This document shows, piece by piece, positions 24,634 through 35,220 of a stretch of DNA of 64,000 bases. Position 1 is the first letter of the stretch. Each line of letters begins with the position of its first letter. The translations under genes were made by a program, and so were the position numbers. The stretch is from Streptomyces durocortorensis (GTDB lineage: Bacteria; Actinomycetota; Actinomycetes; Streptomycetales; Streptomycetaceae): the NCBI RefSeq assembly GCF_031760065.1, contig NZ_CP134500.1:1798001-1862000 (forward strand), given 5' to 3'. The notes under the pieces are model-generated. The model saw only the letters and a list, made by a program, of their open reading frames with translations. It ran no database searches and was not told where the DNA came from.

Positions 24634-25484
24634 GCGTACGGGAGCGGGCGGTACGCGGGCGGGCCGTACCGGAGCCCATGGCCCGGCCCGTGCGGCTCGG
24701 GCCGAAGTCGGTGGCCGCGCTGGTGCTGATCGGGGCCGTCGGCGTGGTCGCCTTCGGGTGGCCGCTGCTGGCGGACGCCGGGTCCGGGCTCGCGCACGCC
24801 GTCGACGCGCCGTGGCTGTTCGCGGCGTTGCTGCCGCTGCTGGTCGCGGTGGTGGTGGCGACGATCTCCGAGTCGGGGATGGACGCGAAGGCGGTCGCGA
24901 TGCTCGGCGTGCTGGCCGCGGTGGGGGCGGCGCTGCGCCCGCTGGGGGCGGGGACGGCGGGCCTGGAGCCGATGTTCTTCCTGATGGTGTTGAGCGGCCG
25001 GGTGCTGGGTCCCGGGTTCGGCTTCGTCCTCGGCTCGGTGACCATGTTCGCCTCGGCGCTGCTGACGGGCGGGGTGGGTCCGTGGATGCCGTTCCAGATG
25101 CTGGCGATGGGCTGGTTCACGATGGGCGCGGGCCTGCTGCCGGGGCCCGACCGGCTGCGCGGGCGGGCGGAGCTGGCGATGCTGGCCGGCTACGGCTGGG
25201 TGGCGGCGTTCGCGTACGGCACGGTGATGAATCTCCAGGGCTGGCCGCTCATCGCCGGGCTGGGTTCGGGCGTCTCGTTCGTCGCGGGGGACCCGCTGCA
25301 CGAGAACCTGGTGCGCTTCCTCGCCTACTGCGCGGCGACCTCGCTCGGCTGGGACCTGGGCCGGGCGGCGCTGACCGTCGTCCTGACCCTCACGGTCGGA
25401 CCGACCCTGCTGAGGGCGCTGCGCCGGGCGACCCGGCGGGCGGCGTTCGACGCGCGCGGCGCGTTCGGGGAGCCCGGGGGGTGA
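24630..25484 (+). CDS. ECF transporter substrate-binding (S) component, cobalamin-type
   Basis: A 284-residue integral membrane protein with six predicted helices after a basic 25-residue N-terminus. The conserved S-component stretch is GLEPMFFLMVLSGRVLGPGFGFVLGSVTMFASALLTGGVGPWMPFQMLAMGWFTMGAGLL in short overlapping parts, with GGVGPWMPFQM being typical of the ECF S family with a gatekeeping loop. A second conserved block is FAYGTVMNLQGWP. It is the last gene of the B12-riboswitch operon and so should bind cobalamin or a precursor. It converges on fadA5 with a 39-bp gap. Confidence 0.82.
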   Translation: MSVRERAVRGRAVPEPMARPVRLGPKSVAALVLIGAVGVVAFGWPLLADAGSGLAHAVDAPWLFAALLPLLVAVVVATISESGMDAKAVAMLGVLAAVGAALRPLGAGTAGLEPMFFLMVLSGRVLGPGFGFVLGSVTMFASALLTGGVGPWMPFQMLAMGWFTMGAGLLPGPDRLRGRAELAMLAGYGWVAAFAYGTVMNLQGWPLIAGLGSGVSFVAGDPLHENLVRFLAYCAATSLGWDLGRAALTVVLTLTVGPTLLRALRRATRRAAFDARGAFGEPGG

Positions 25485-25523
25485 TGGCCCCCGGGGCTCG
25501 TCCGGTACCGGCCGCAGACGGGG

Positions 25524-26717
<1,194 letters not shown>

Positions 26718-26758
26718 TCACGCTTCCGCTGGGGCTTCCCGGCGCCCACGGAAGGAAC

Positions 26759-26772
26759 TAGTACGCGTTCTA
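26759..26772. promoter_or_regulatory. KstR-like operator of fadA5
   Basis: TAGTACGCGTTCTA (complement TAGAACGCGTACTA) matches TnnAACnnGTTnnA at seven of eight fixed positions on either strand. It lies 57 bp upstream of the fadA5 start, within a longer AACTAGTACGCGTTCTAGTT palindrome, suited to repression by the KstR-like protein. Confidence 0.6.
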
Positions 26773-26950
26773 GTTCTGCAAGCAGTCTCGTGACGGCGGC
26801 CCTGCCGCGCAAGGGGCGTGCACGCACCACGCGCGCGCCCCCCGGCGAGCCGACAGGCGCGGCACCGGCGGCAGAGGCACCCGCACCGCCACCGGAAACC
26901 CCCGCACGGGCATCGGGGGCAACAGATCTGGCCACGACCCTTGCCACTTG

Positions 26951-26964
26951 TAGAACTCGTTACT
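26951..26964. promoter_or_regulatory. KstR-like operator of cyp125
   Basis: TAGAACTCGTTACT matches seven of the eight fixed positions of TnnAACnnGTTnnA (final A replaced by T; the next base is A). It lies about 100 bp upstream of the cyp125 start. Confidence 0.55.
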
Positions 26965-27064
26965 ACCTTGCGGGGCAACTTCTGATGGGTCGTCAGGATG
27001 CCGGATGGCCGGCCGGGCGGCTCCCCGAACGGTTCGCCGCCAGATCCGGAGTGGAGAGGTGCCC

Positions 27065-28318
27065 ATGCGCTGCCCCCATCTGCCCGACGGGTTCGACTTC
27101 ACCGACCCCGACCTCCTCCAAGCCCGCGTTCCGCACCCGGAGTTCGCCCTCATGCGGCAGACGGCACCGGTCTGGTGGTGCACCCAGCCCGCCAACATCT
27201 CGGGGTTCGGCGACGAGGGCTACTGGGCCGTGACCCGCCACGCGGACGTCAAGTACGTCTCCACGCACCCGGAGTTGTTCTCCTCGAACACCAACACCGC
27301 CGTCATCCGCTTCAACGAGACGATCAGCCGCGACCAGATCGAGGTCCAGAAGCTGATCATGCTGAACATGGACCCGCCCGAACACACCCGGGTCCGCCAG
27401 ATCGTCCAGCGCGGCTTCACCCCGCGCGCGGTGCGCTCCCTGGAGTCGGCCCTGCGCACCCGGGCCCGCAGCATCGTGGAGACGGCCCTCGCCTCGGCCG
27501 ACACCGACGGCTCCTTCGACTTCGTCACCGACATCGCGGTGGAACTCCCGCTCCAGGCCATCGCCGAACTCATCGGCGTACCGCAGGAGGACAGGACCAA
27601 GATCTTCGACTGGTCCAACAAGATGGCCGCGTACGACGACCCCGAGTACGCGATCACCGAGGAGATCGGCGCCGAGGCGGCCATGGAGATCGTGGCGTAC
27701 TCGATGAACCTGGCGGCGGCCCGCAAGGAGTGCCCGGCGAAGGACATCGTCAGCCAGCTGGTCGCGGCGGAGGGCGAGGGGAACCTGTCATCCGACGAGT
27801 TCGGGTTCTTCGTGATCCTGCTGGCGGTGGCGGGGAACGAGACGACCCGTAACGCGATCAGCCACGGTATGCACGCCTTCCTCACCCATCCCGAACAGTG
27901 GGAGCTGTACAAGAGGGAGCGCCCGACGACGACGGCCGAGGAGATCGTGCGCTGGGCCACCCCCGTGGTGTCCTTCCAGCGGACCGCCACCCAGGACGTG
28001 GAGCTGGGCGGCCGGCGGATCAGGAAGGGCGAACGCGTCGGGCTGTTCTACTCCTCCGCCAACAACGACCCCGAGGTGTTCGACTCCCCGGAGGCCTTCG
28101 ACATCACCCGCGACCCCAACCCGCACCTCGGGTTCGGCGGAGGCGGCCCGCACTTCTGCCTGGGCAAGTCGCTGGCCGTGATGGAGATCGACCTGATCTT
28201 CAACGCGATCGCCGACGTACTGCCCGATCTGCGGCTGCTGGAGGACCCGCGACGGCTGCGGTCGGCCTGGCTCAACGGCATCAAACAGCTCCAGGTGACC
28301 ACGGCGGCGGCTTCCTGA
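27065..28318 (+). CDS. cyp125: Cytochrome P450, CYP125 family (steroid C26 monooxygenase)
   Basis: A 417-residue P450. The I-helix oxygen-activation motif is LAVAGNETTRNAISHGM, the ExxR motif is EEIVRWATPVVSFQRTA, and the heme loop is HLGFGGGGPHFCLGKSLA with the Cys ligand. Long stretches (PDGFDFTDPDL, MLNMDPPEHTRVRQIVQRGFTPRAV, VELPLQAIAELIGVPQEDR, RLRSAWLNGIKQLQV) are CYP125-like from memory of the mycobacterial enzyme, which oxidises the terminal C26 methyl of cholesterol to start side-chain degradation. It has a KstR-like site upstream and fadA5 divergent to it. The ferredoxin at 16.4 kb is a candidate electron donor. Confidence 0.88.
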   Translation: MRCPHLPDGFDFTDPDLLQARVPHPEFALMRQTAPVWWCTQPANISGFGDEGYWAVTRHADVKYVSTHPELFSSNTNTAVIRFNETISRDQIEVQKLIMLNMDPPEHTRVRQIVQRGFTPRAVRSLESALRTRARSIVETALASADTDGSFDFVTDIAVELPLQAIAELIGVPQEDRTKIFDWSNKMAAYDDPEYAITEEIGAEAAMEIVAYSMNLAAARKECPAKDIVSQLVAAEGEGNLSSDEFGFFVILLAVAGNETTRNAISHGMHAFLTHPEQWELYKRERPTTTAEEIVRWATPVVSFQRTATQDVELGGRRIRKGERVGLFYSSANNDPEVFDSPEAFDITRDPNPHLGFGGGGPHFCLGKSLAVMEIDLIFNAIADVLPDLRLLEDPRRLRSAWLNGIKQLQVTTAAAS

Positions 28319-28383
28319 GACAGCCCCGCCCGAGTGGCGGGCGGGGCCGGGAGGGCGGACCATGTAGGGACGCGGCGATCCAC

Positions 28384-28431
28384 GCCGAAGGGGTGCCGGG
28401 ACGGTGTACGTCGTCCCGGCACCCCTTCGGC
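28384..28431. terminator. 20-bp hairpin between convergent genes
   Basis: GCCGAAGGGGTGCCGGGACG pairs with its complement (CGTCCCGGCACCCCTTCGGC type arm) around an 8-base loop. It lies between cyp125 and the convergent GT87-PAP2 gene and should terminate both. Confidence 0.85.
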
Positions 28432-28477
28432 CTGTTGCTGCCCTACTGCCCTTCGGTCCTGCTGCCCTCGTGCCCTG

Positions 28478-30616
28478 CTACTGCTTGCCGCCGACCTTCT
28501 CCGCGGGTACGCGCTCGGGTTCGGGCTCGGCGTCTGCGGGCTCCGCTGGTACGCGCTCGGGCGCGGGCGCGGCCACGGCCTCTGCGGGCTCCGCGGGTTC
28601 CGCCGTCGCCCGCTTCCCGTCGGCCACCAGCCTCCTCGGCCCCGAAAGCACGTATGTCAGCCCGAAGCCCAGCGTGACGACCAGCGCGCCACCGGCCGCG
28701 TCGAGCACCCAGTGATTGGCGGTGGCCACGATGGCGGCGATGGTGAAGAGCGGGTGCAGCAGACCGAGTGCCTTCATCCACATCTTCGGGGCCAGCATCA
28801 CGATCACCACCCCGCACCACAGCGACCAGCCGAAGTGCAGTGACGGCATCGCCGCGTACTGGTTGGTGACGGTGGTCAGCGTCCCGTAGTCGGGCTTGGC
28901 GAAGTCCTGCACCCCGTGGACGGTGTCGATGAAGCCGAGGCCGGGCATGAGCCGGGGCGGGGCCAGCGGGTAGAGCCAGAAGCCGACGAGCGCCAGGAGC
29001 GTGGCGAAGCCGATGGAGGAGCGGACCCAGCGGTAGTCGGCGGGGCGACGCGCGTACAGCACGCCGAGAATCGTCAGCGGGACGATGAAGTGGAAGGTCA
29101 GGTAGTAGTAGTCGAAGAACTCGCGCAGCCAGTTGATCTGGACGACGGTGTGGTTGACCCAGTGCTCGATGTCGATGTGCAGCCACTGTTCGATCGCGTG
29201 GATCTGCCGTCCGTGCTCCTCGGCTACGGGGCGGCCCGCGGTGGCGGCGAGGCGGACCTGCGCGTAGGCGGAGTAGACGACCCGGATGAGCAGGAGCTCC
29301 AGCAGCAGGTTGGGGCGGCTGAGCACCCGGCGCCAGAACGGCAGGAGCGGCACGCGTCTCCAGCGCGCCGCCACCGGCTTCGCGTAGTCCGTGGGGATCG
29401 GGTGCTGCCAGTACGGCGAGGTACGGGGCAGGAACGGGGCGAGGCAGGCCGCGCCGAGGGCCGCGAGGAGCAGCACGTTGTCGCGTACGGGGTAGAGCGT
29501 CGCGATGTTCGGCAGCAGCATCGTCCCCGGCAGGGTGACGATCAGGACCACGACCGCCGGCCACACCAGCCGGTCGGAGGCCCGCCTGCCGACCCGGCCG
29601 ACGACCGCGAGGAGCACCCAGAGCAGCTGGTGCTGCCATGCGGTCGGCGAGACGGCCACCACGACACAGCCGGTCACGGCCACGGCGAGGAGCAGCTGGC
29701 CGTCCTGGGCGTAGCGCACCGCGCGCCGCAGCCCGAGGAACACGACGACGGCGGCGAGCGCCAGGAACAGGGCGATCTCCAGGGGGCCTTCGAGCCCGAG
29801 CCTGAGCAGCGCCCCGTGCAGGGACTGGTTGGCCAGGCTGTCCGGGCGCTCGCCCAGCCCGGCGCCCGCGGCGTGGTGCGCCCAGTACATCCACGAGTCC
29901 TTCGGCGCCACGGCCCAGGCGGCGGCGGTGGCGAGCGCGAAGGTCGCGCCCGCGCTCACCGAGGCCTGCCGTCGGCCGGTCAGCCAGAGCAGGGCGGCGA
30001 AGAGCAGCAGCACCGGCTGGAGGGCTGCCGCGAGGCCGACGAGGACGCCCGCCGCCCGGTGCTCCCGTACGACGAACACGGCCAGAAGCACCAGCAGGAC
30101 CGGCAGGATGCTGGTCTGGCCCAGGTGGAGGGCGTTGCGGACCGGCAGCGACAGCATGAGCAGGCTGATCGCGACGGGCGCGGCGAGCAGGACCGTCCGA
30201 CGGCCGGCCGGCCGGGGCAGGGCGCGGGCCGCGACGATCCCGAGGGCGACGACCAGCAGCAGGGAGCCGAACGTCCAGGCGACGCCCAGGGCCTGCTGGG
30301 CCGCGGCGGTGAGAGGTTTCAGCACCACGCCGGCGAACGGCGTTCCGGTGAACCGGCCGCCGTCGTACAGCGCGCCGGTCGCATGCAGGACCCCGTTCTC
30401 CCCGGTCCAGGTCTCCAGATCGGTGAGCCGCTCCCCCGGTGGCTGCCGGAGCACCACCGCCACCTGCCGCACCGCCAGCACGGCCACGACCAGCCAGAGG
30501 ACGGCCCTGGCCAGCCGGTCCCTCGCCCCCGCGTCCGATGCCCCGTCCGCTGCCGCGTCCCCACGCACACTGTGATCCGCTGTCGCCACGCTGCGCCGAC
30601 CCTCCCACCGTTCCAT
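28478..30616 (-). CDS. GT87-like / PAP2 fusion membrane protein
   Basis: A 712-residue polytopic protein. Residues about 35-390 resemble a GT87 (mannosyltransferase-like) GT-C enzyme with ten or so hydrophobic helices and a periplasmic loop DLETWTGENGVLHATGALYDGGRFTGTPFAG. Residues about 430-650 are a PAP2/AUR1-type phosphatase: FDYYYLTFHFIVPL, the motif-2 PSLHFGWSLW and motif-3 TANHWVLDAAGG give the catalytic His-Asp pair. A disordered Pro/Glu/Ala tail with repeated ERVPAEPA ends the protein. A lipid-linked sugar or inositol-phosphate transfer at the membrane is plausible. Proteins with this fusion exist in actinomycetes; the substrate is unknown. Confidence 0.82.
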   Translation of the reverse strand: MERWEGRRSVATADHSVRGDAAADGASDAGARDRLARAVLWLVVAVLAVRQVAVVLRQPPGERLTDLETWTGENGVLHATGALYDGGRFTGTPFAGVVLKPLTAAAQQALGVAWTFGSLLLVVALGIVAARALPRPAGRRTVLLAAPVAISLLMLSLPVRNALHLGQTSILPVLLVLLAVFVVREHRAAGVLVGLAAALQPVLLLFAALLWLTGRRQASVSAGATFALATAAAWAVAPKDSWMYWAHHAAGAGLGERPDSLANQSLHGALLRLGLEGPLEIALFLALAAVVVFLGLRRAVRYAQDGQLLLAVAVTGCVVVAVSPTAWQHQLLWVLLAVVGRVGRRASDRLVWPAVVVLIVTLPGTMLLPNIATLYPVRDNVLLLAALGAACLAPFLPRTSPYWQHPIPTDYAKPVAARWRRVPLLPFWRRVLSRPNLLLELLLIRVVYSAYAQVRLAATAGRPVAEEHGRQIHAIEQWLHIDIEHWVNHTVVQINWLREFFDYYYLTFHFIVPLTILGVLYARRPADYRWVRSSIGFATLLALVGFWLYPLAPPRLMPGLGFIDTVHGVQDFAKPDYGTLTTVTNQYAAMPSLHFGWSLWCGVVIVMLAPKMWMKALGLLHPLFTIAAIVATANHWVLDAAGGALVVTLGFGLTYVLSGPRRLVADGKRATAEPAEPAEAVAAPAPERVPAEPADAEPEPERVPAEKVGGKQ

Positions 30617-31033
30617 GCATCGCCCCTTCGAGTGGGGCAGTGCAGGATGAAGCCTCGCATTGCCCTACGAGGCAGACACAATCAACCCCCTCTTTGCCTG
30701 ACTGTCATCATGCTTTCGTCCAGAAGAATGACCGGGGAACGGAATCCTGGAGTCTCAGACAGCGACGGGACCGAGGCTGCCGGTGCGTCCGCCTGTCAGG
30801 CGGTGAGGAGCGGTACGTCGTCGGCCCCGCCCAGCACGACGATGCCGAAGGGCCGGTCGAAGGCGATGTGCCGGACCCGCCGCGGTCGCGGTGCGGCGTT
30901 CCGGGGGCCATCGCGGCCACCGTCCGCCACCGTCGCACTGTCGGCCGTTGCAGCGCTGTCGGCCGTCGCCCGGCCCCCTTCACTGCTGCCCCTGCACGCA
31001 ATTGCGTCGCCGCACGGCTGTGCGCGAGCAAGA
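30617..31033. other. 417-bp intergenic region with possible gene relic
   Basis: No intact gene. On the minus strand between about 30870 and 30796 the frame RHIAFDRPFGIVVLGGADDV then PLLTA-stop resembles the end of a serpin (FDRPF...PLF), but the rest of such a gene is absent. The part from 30660 to 30740 is comparatively AT-rich and probably holds promoter sequence. Confidence 0.35.
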
Positions 31034-31531
31034 ATGCCCCACATGACCTGGACCGTGACCACCGAACGATTCGACTCCCCCGACGCGACCGCGCTGCGCC
31101 GCGACTACTACGACGAGGTCGCGAGCCGCTATTGGCAGCGGCCCGCGACCGCCGAGGAGATCGCCGACGGTCTCACGGACGACGGCGCCGATCTGCTCAC
31201 CCCGCCGACCGGGCAGTTCGTCGTCGGCCGCCACGAGGGCAAGGCCGCGGCCTGTGCCGGGCTGGTGCTGACGGAGGCCGCCGGGCCGGGGACGGCGGAG
31301 CTGACGCGGGTGTACGTGCGCCCGGCGTTCCGGGGTACGGGCGGCGGTGCGGTGCTGCTGGCCGCGGTCGAGGAGGCGGCGAGGGCGTTCGGCGTCCGGC
31401 TGCTGCGGCTGGATACCCGCACCGACCTGGTCGAGGCGCGCGGGCTGTACGCGAAGCACGGGTATCGGGAGGTGCCGGCGTTCCACCGCCGCACCCCGTA
31501 CGCGGAGGTCTGGTTCGCCAAAGAGCTGTGA
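31034..31531 (+). CDS. GNAT family N-acetyltransferase
   Basis: A 165-residue acetyltransferase. The acetyl-CoA motif is VYVRPAFRGTGGGAVLLAAVEEAARAFGV (about 97-125, with R/Q-x-x-G-x-G/A given as RGTGGG), followed by LRLDTRTDLVEARGLYAKHGYREVPAF, the typical motif B. The N-terminal part (YYDEVASRYWQRPATAEEI) is that of acetyltransferases annotated as small-molecule N-acetyltransferases. ATG 31034 (MPHMTWTV) or 31043 (MTWTV) could be the start; neither has a strong ribosome site, so a leaderless transcript is possible. Confidence 0.83.
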   Translation: MPHMTWTVTTERFDSPDATALRRDYYDEVASRYWQRPATAEEIADGLTDDGADLLTPPTGQFVVGRHEGKAAACAGLVLTEAAGPGTAELTRVYVRPAFRGTGGGAVLLAAVEEAARAFGVRLLRLDTRTDLVEARGLYAKHGYREVPAFHRRTPYAEVWFAKEL

Positions 31532-31579
31532 TTCGCCGAGGAGGTGTGGGGGGAAGCCGCGCCCCGGCCCGCGCGCCGC

Positions 31580-33667
31580 TCAGGCGGACGGCGGGTGGGG
31601 ACGGTCGTGGTGGCCGTGGCTCCAGTGGGCCTCGTGGTCGCGGGGAGGCTCCGGGGAGTGCGGGCGCTCCTTGCTCGAACCGCCGGCCTCCGCCGCCAGC
31701 TCGGCGACGAGTGCGACCAGGTCGGTGGGGCGCTCGGGCCCCCACCAGTCGCCCAGCAGTTCGGCGAGGGAGTCCTCACGGGCCTGGGAGAGCCGGACGA
31801 CCGCCTCGCCCCCCGCGTCGGTGAGGATCATCTGCAGCCCCTCGCGACGGGCCAGCCCGCGTTCCTCCACCTGACGGGCCGCCTCGGTGATCACCCGCAG
31901 CGGTACGGGGGCCGTCTCGGCCAGCCGGGCGGGCTCGACCATGCCGTGCCGCTTGATCCGCAGCAGCAGCCAGCTGGAGGCGGGCAGCAGGTCGTACCCG
32001 GCGCGCGCGGTGATCTTCTCGTAGATCTCGCGGCGCCCCTCCCGGGTGGCGAGCACCGACAGGGCGCGGGCGCACTCGTCGTACGAGGAACGCTCCACGG
32101 GGTTGGACGCGAGGGTCTGGCTGGTGTCGGGAGCCGTCACCGAGCCCCGGAGCTTGTCCTCCCGGAGGAACCAGGCGAGGACGAAGGCGATGAGGACGAC
32201 GGGTGCCGCGTACAGGAAGACGTCCGTGATGGAGGTGGAGTACGCGTCGAGGATCGAGGGGCGCAGGTCGGCCGGGAGCATCTGGATGGCCCGGGGGTCG
32301 GCCGCCAGCCGGTCGGCGTCGACGCCCGGCGGCAGGGAGCGGCCCGCGAGCGCGCTGTCCAGCTGGCCGGTGAGCCGGTTGGTGAAGACGGTGCCGAAGA
32401 TGGCCACGCCGAAGGAGGCGCCGATGGAGCGGAAGAAGGTGGCTCCGGAGGTGGCGACACCCAGGTCCTGGTAGGAGACCGCGTTCTGCACGACGAGGAC
32501 GAGGACCTGCATGACGAGGCCGAGTCCGGCGCCGAAGACGAAGAAGAAGACGCTCATCGCCCAAGTGGAGCTGGCCGGGTCCAGCCGGTGGAGCAGGAGC
32601 AGGCCGACGGCGGTGAGGGCGGTGCCCGCCAGCGGGAAGACCTTCCAGCGGCCGGTCCGGCTGACGATCTGCCCGGAGCCGGTCGAGGTGAGCAGCATGC
32701 CGAGGACCATCGGCAGCATGTGCACGCCGGACATGGTCGGCGTGATGCCGTGCACCACCTGGAGGAAGGTCGGCAGGTAGGTCATCGCGCCGAACATCGC
32801 GAAGCCGACGACGAAGCTGATCACGGCGACGAGGCTGAAGGTCCGGATCCGGAACAGCTTGAGCGGCAGCACCGGTTCGGCCGCCCGCCGTTCGGCGGCG
32901 ACGAACGCGACGAGCAGGACGACGGCGAGCACCGCGAGCGCGATGATCCGCGCCGAACCCCAGGCCCAGGTCGTACCGCCGAGCGATGCGATGAGGACCA
33001 GGCAGGTGGCGACGGACGCGATGAGGAAGGTGCCCAGGTAGTCGATGGTGTGCTTCTCCCGGTGGACCGGGATGTGCAGCACGGCCGCGATGACGAGCAG
33101 GGCGACGACACCGATCGGCAGGTTGATGTAGAACACCCAGCGCCAGCTGAGGTGTTCGGTGAAGAACCCGCCCAACAGCGGCCCCAGGACGCTGGTCACA
33201 CCGAAGACGGCACCGAACAGGCCCTGGTACTTGCCGCGTTCGCGGGGCGTGACGAGATCGCCGACGATCGCCATCGACAGCACCATGAGCCCGCCGCCGC
33301 CGAGCCCCTGGAGGGCGCGGAAGCCGATCAGCTGGGGCATGTTCTGGGCGATACCGCAGAGCGCGGAGCCGATGAGGAAGATGACGATCGCGGTCTGGAA
33401 GAGCTTCTTGCGGCCGTACTGGTCGCCGAGCTTGCCCCAGAGGGGGGTCGCCGCGGTCGCCGCCAGCATGTAGGCGGTGACCACCCAGGACAGATGGTCC
33501 ATGCCGCCGAGTTCGCTGACGATGGTCGGCAGCGCCGTGGAGACGATGGTCTGATCGAGTGCCGCGAGCAGCATGCCGAGGAGCAGGGCGCCGATCGCCA
33601 CCATGACGGTCCGCCGGGACTGTCCGTCGCCGGGGGCCAGCGGGGGCGGGCTCAGCTGCTGGGCCAT
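31580..33667 (-). CDS. 14-TM MFS drug transporter with C-terminal MarR-like domain
   Basis: A 695-residue protein. Residues about 15-530 form an EmrB/QacA-type (DHA2) transporter with 14 helices: LLAALDQTIVSTALPTIVSEL (TM1 motif D1), WGKLGDQYGRKK (motif A) and GAVFGVTSVLGPLLGGFFTEH (motif C of antiporters). Residues about 545-665 add a winged-helix, MarR-like domain (YDLLPASSWLLLRIKRHGMVEPARLAE, EERGLARREGLQMILTDAGGEAV). A His-rich tail ends it (HWSHGHHDRPH). The ATG has GAGGAG upstream. A cytoplasmic DNA- or ligand-binding domain attached to a pump may sense the substrate; the role is unproven. Confidence 0.87.
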   Translation of the reverse strand: MAQQLSPPPLAPGDGQSRRTVMVAIGALLLGMLLAALDQTIVSTALPTIVSELGGMDHLSWVVTAYMLAATAATPLWGKLGDQYGRKKLFQTAIVIFLIGSALCGIAQNMPQLIGFRALQGLGGGGLMVLSMAIVGDLVTPRERGKYQGLFGAVFGVTSVLGPLLGGFFTEHLSWRWVFYINLPIGVVALLVIAAVLHIPVHREKHTIDYLGTFLIASVATCLVLIASLGGTTWAWGSARIIALAVLAVVLLVAFVAAERRAAEPVLPLKLFRIRTFSLVAVISFVVGFAMFGAMTYLPTFLQVVHGITPTMSGVHMLPMVLGMLLTSTGSGQIVSRTGRWKVFPLAGTALTAVGLLLLHRLDPASSTWAMSVFFFVFGAGLGLVMQVLVLVVQNAVSYQDLGVATSGATFFRSIGASFGVAIFGTVFTNRLTGQLDSALAGRSLPPGVDADRLAADPRAIQMLPADLRPSILDAYSTSITDVFLYAAPVVLIAFVLAWFLREDKLRGSVTAPDTSQTLASNPVERSSYDECARALSVLATREGRREIYEKITARAGYDLLPASSWLLLRIKRHGMVEPARLAETAPVPLRVITEAARQVEERGLARREGLQMILTDAGGEAVVRLSQAREDSLAELLGDWWGPERPTDLVALVAELAAEAGGSSKERPHSPEPPRDHEAHWSHGHHDRPHPPSA

Positions 33668-33842
33668 GGGCGTCTCCTCGGTCCGCTGATCCACTACTCC
33701 CCCATCCTGGCCGTTTTCCTCCGTTATGGCCTGTTGTGCCCTGCCGGGCGCCGGCAGGGCACCTGGGGGCTCCCGGCAGGGCATTGGGCTTCCCCGGAGC
33801 GGGCTGCATAATCGCAGGCAGCTCAAGGGGAGGGGACCCACG

Positions 33843-34964
33843 ATGACCGGACAGGCATGCCCGGAGTGCGGGAGACGGACGACCGGGGAGCCCGGTACGG
33901 AACACCGGGTGCCGTGCCGGTGCGGCGCGGGCGCACGTCCGGCGCCGCTCACGGAGGAGGAGCAGCGGGCCGCCCGTACGGCGGAGATCGCGGCGGCCGA
34001 GGACTTCGACCCGCTGAGGATCAGGCCGTACGTGAAGCTGACGGACGACTCCTCGGCGCCGCCGGAGGACGTTCCGGGCGCCGCGGCCACCACCATGCCG
34101 CTGTTCCTGGACACCGAGGGACGGGCCACGGCGGCGGAAGCGCGTACCGATGCGCGTACGAATGCGGGCACCGATATGGGTGCGGGCTTCGGTACGGACA
34201 CGGGTGCGGGCACAGGCACGGCTGCGGGCTTCGGCACGGATTCCGTGTCGGGCGAGAGCCGCCGGCGCACCACCCCCACTGCCATCACCACCACCTCCGC
34301 CACCGTGAGCGCGGGCTACGACCCCGTGCAGCCGCGCCGCAGGCGCCCCTTCGCGGCCCTCGCCGTGGGGGCGGCCGTGGCCTCGGTGATCGGCACGGCA
34401 GCTTTCGCCGGGGGACTCTTCGGCGGCGACGGGAGCCAGGACGAGGCACTGCCGGAGGCGACCACGAGCGCCCCGGACACCGGGGGCGGACCGGCGGCGT
34501 CGGCGGCCCCGTCGCCCTCCGCGTCGGCGACCCCATCCCGTACCACCTCACCCTCGCCCACCCCGCCCCCCTCACCGTCCGCGTCTGCGTCCGCGTCGCC
34601 GACGAGGAGCGAGGAGCCGACCCCGACCGCCACCGCCCCGGCGACGCCGACGGCGGGCACCCCGTCGGCCCCGGCGACGGGCAGTGCGACCCCGGGGACA
34701 CCGTCCGCAGCCCCGCCCGCGGGCCTGGCCGGACCCTCGCTCCGGCGTGGCGACCGGGGCCCGGAGGTGGCCGAGCTGCAGAAGCGGCTCATGGAGGTGT
34801 GGCTCTACGGGGGCCCGCCGGACGCGCACTACTCGGTCCGGGTGGAGAACGCCGTGACCGTCTACCAGTCGTACAAGCCGATCCAGGGGGACCCGGCAGG
34901 GGTGTACGGGCCGAACACGCGGCGCGCACTGGAGGCGGAGACGAGCGGACGGGGCCACCGCTGA
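33843..34964 (+). CDS. Membrane protein with zinc ribbon and peptidoglycan-binding domain
   Basis: A 373-residue protein. It opens with a cytoplasmic Cys-rich segment (CPECGRRTTG ... CRCGAG) that fits a small zinc ribbon, followed by a Gly/Thr-rich stretch encoded by alternating GCGGGC/GGTACG repeats, one transmembrane helix (FAALAVGAAVASVIGTAAFAGGLF, about 190-213), a long Ser/Pro/Thr/Ala linker, and a C-terminal PG_binding_1 domain (LRRGDRGPEVAELQKRLMEVWLY ... GVYGPNTRRALE). The linker and orientation suit a wall-spanning sensor or anchor. The ATG follows AGGGGAGGGG. Confidence 0.83.
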   Translation: MTGQACPECGRRTTGEPGTEHRVPCRCGAGARPAPLTEEEQRAARTAEIAAAEDFDPLRIRPYVKLTDDSSAPPEDVPGAAATTMPLFLDTEGRATAAEARTDARTNAGTDMGAGFGTDTGAGTGTAAGFGTDSVSGESRRRTTPTAITTTSATVSAGYDPVQPRRRRPFAALAVGAAVASVIGTAAFAGGLFGGDGSQDEALPEATTSAPDTGGGPAASAAPSPSASATPSRTTSPSPTPPPSPSASASASPTRSEEPTPTATAPATPTAGTPSAPATGSATPGTPSAAPPAGLAGPSLRRGDRGPEVAELQKRLMEVWLYGGPPDAHYSVRVENAVTVYQSYKPIQGDPAGVYGPNTRRALEAETSGRGHR

Positions 34965-35220
34965 CCAGCCGACCGCGGAGCGGCTGACCGGTCGGCTGCG
35001 GAGCGGGCGAAGCCCCCGGACCGCCATGAAGGCAGGGCCCCGGAGCGGAGTGGTGAAGACTCCCGGACCAGGTCGGACCGGGTCGGACCAGGCTGATTGG
35101 CTTTCCGGCCCAGGTTTTTGTATGTTCGTGGAACAAAGTAGCTCCCGCCCGCACTCCCTGACCGGCGGGCGGGGCTGCTCTTGTACCGCACCACCGTCCC
35201 CCGCGTCCTGGAGCCAGCCG

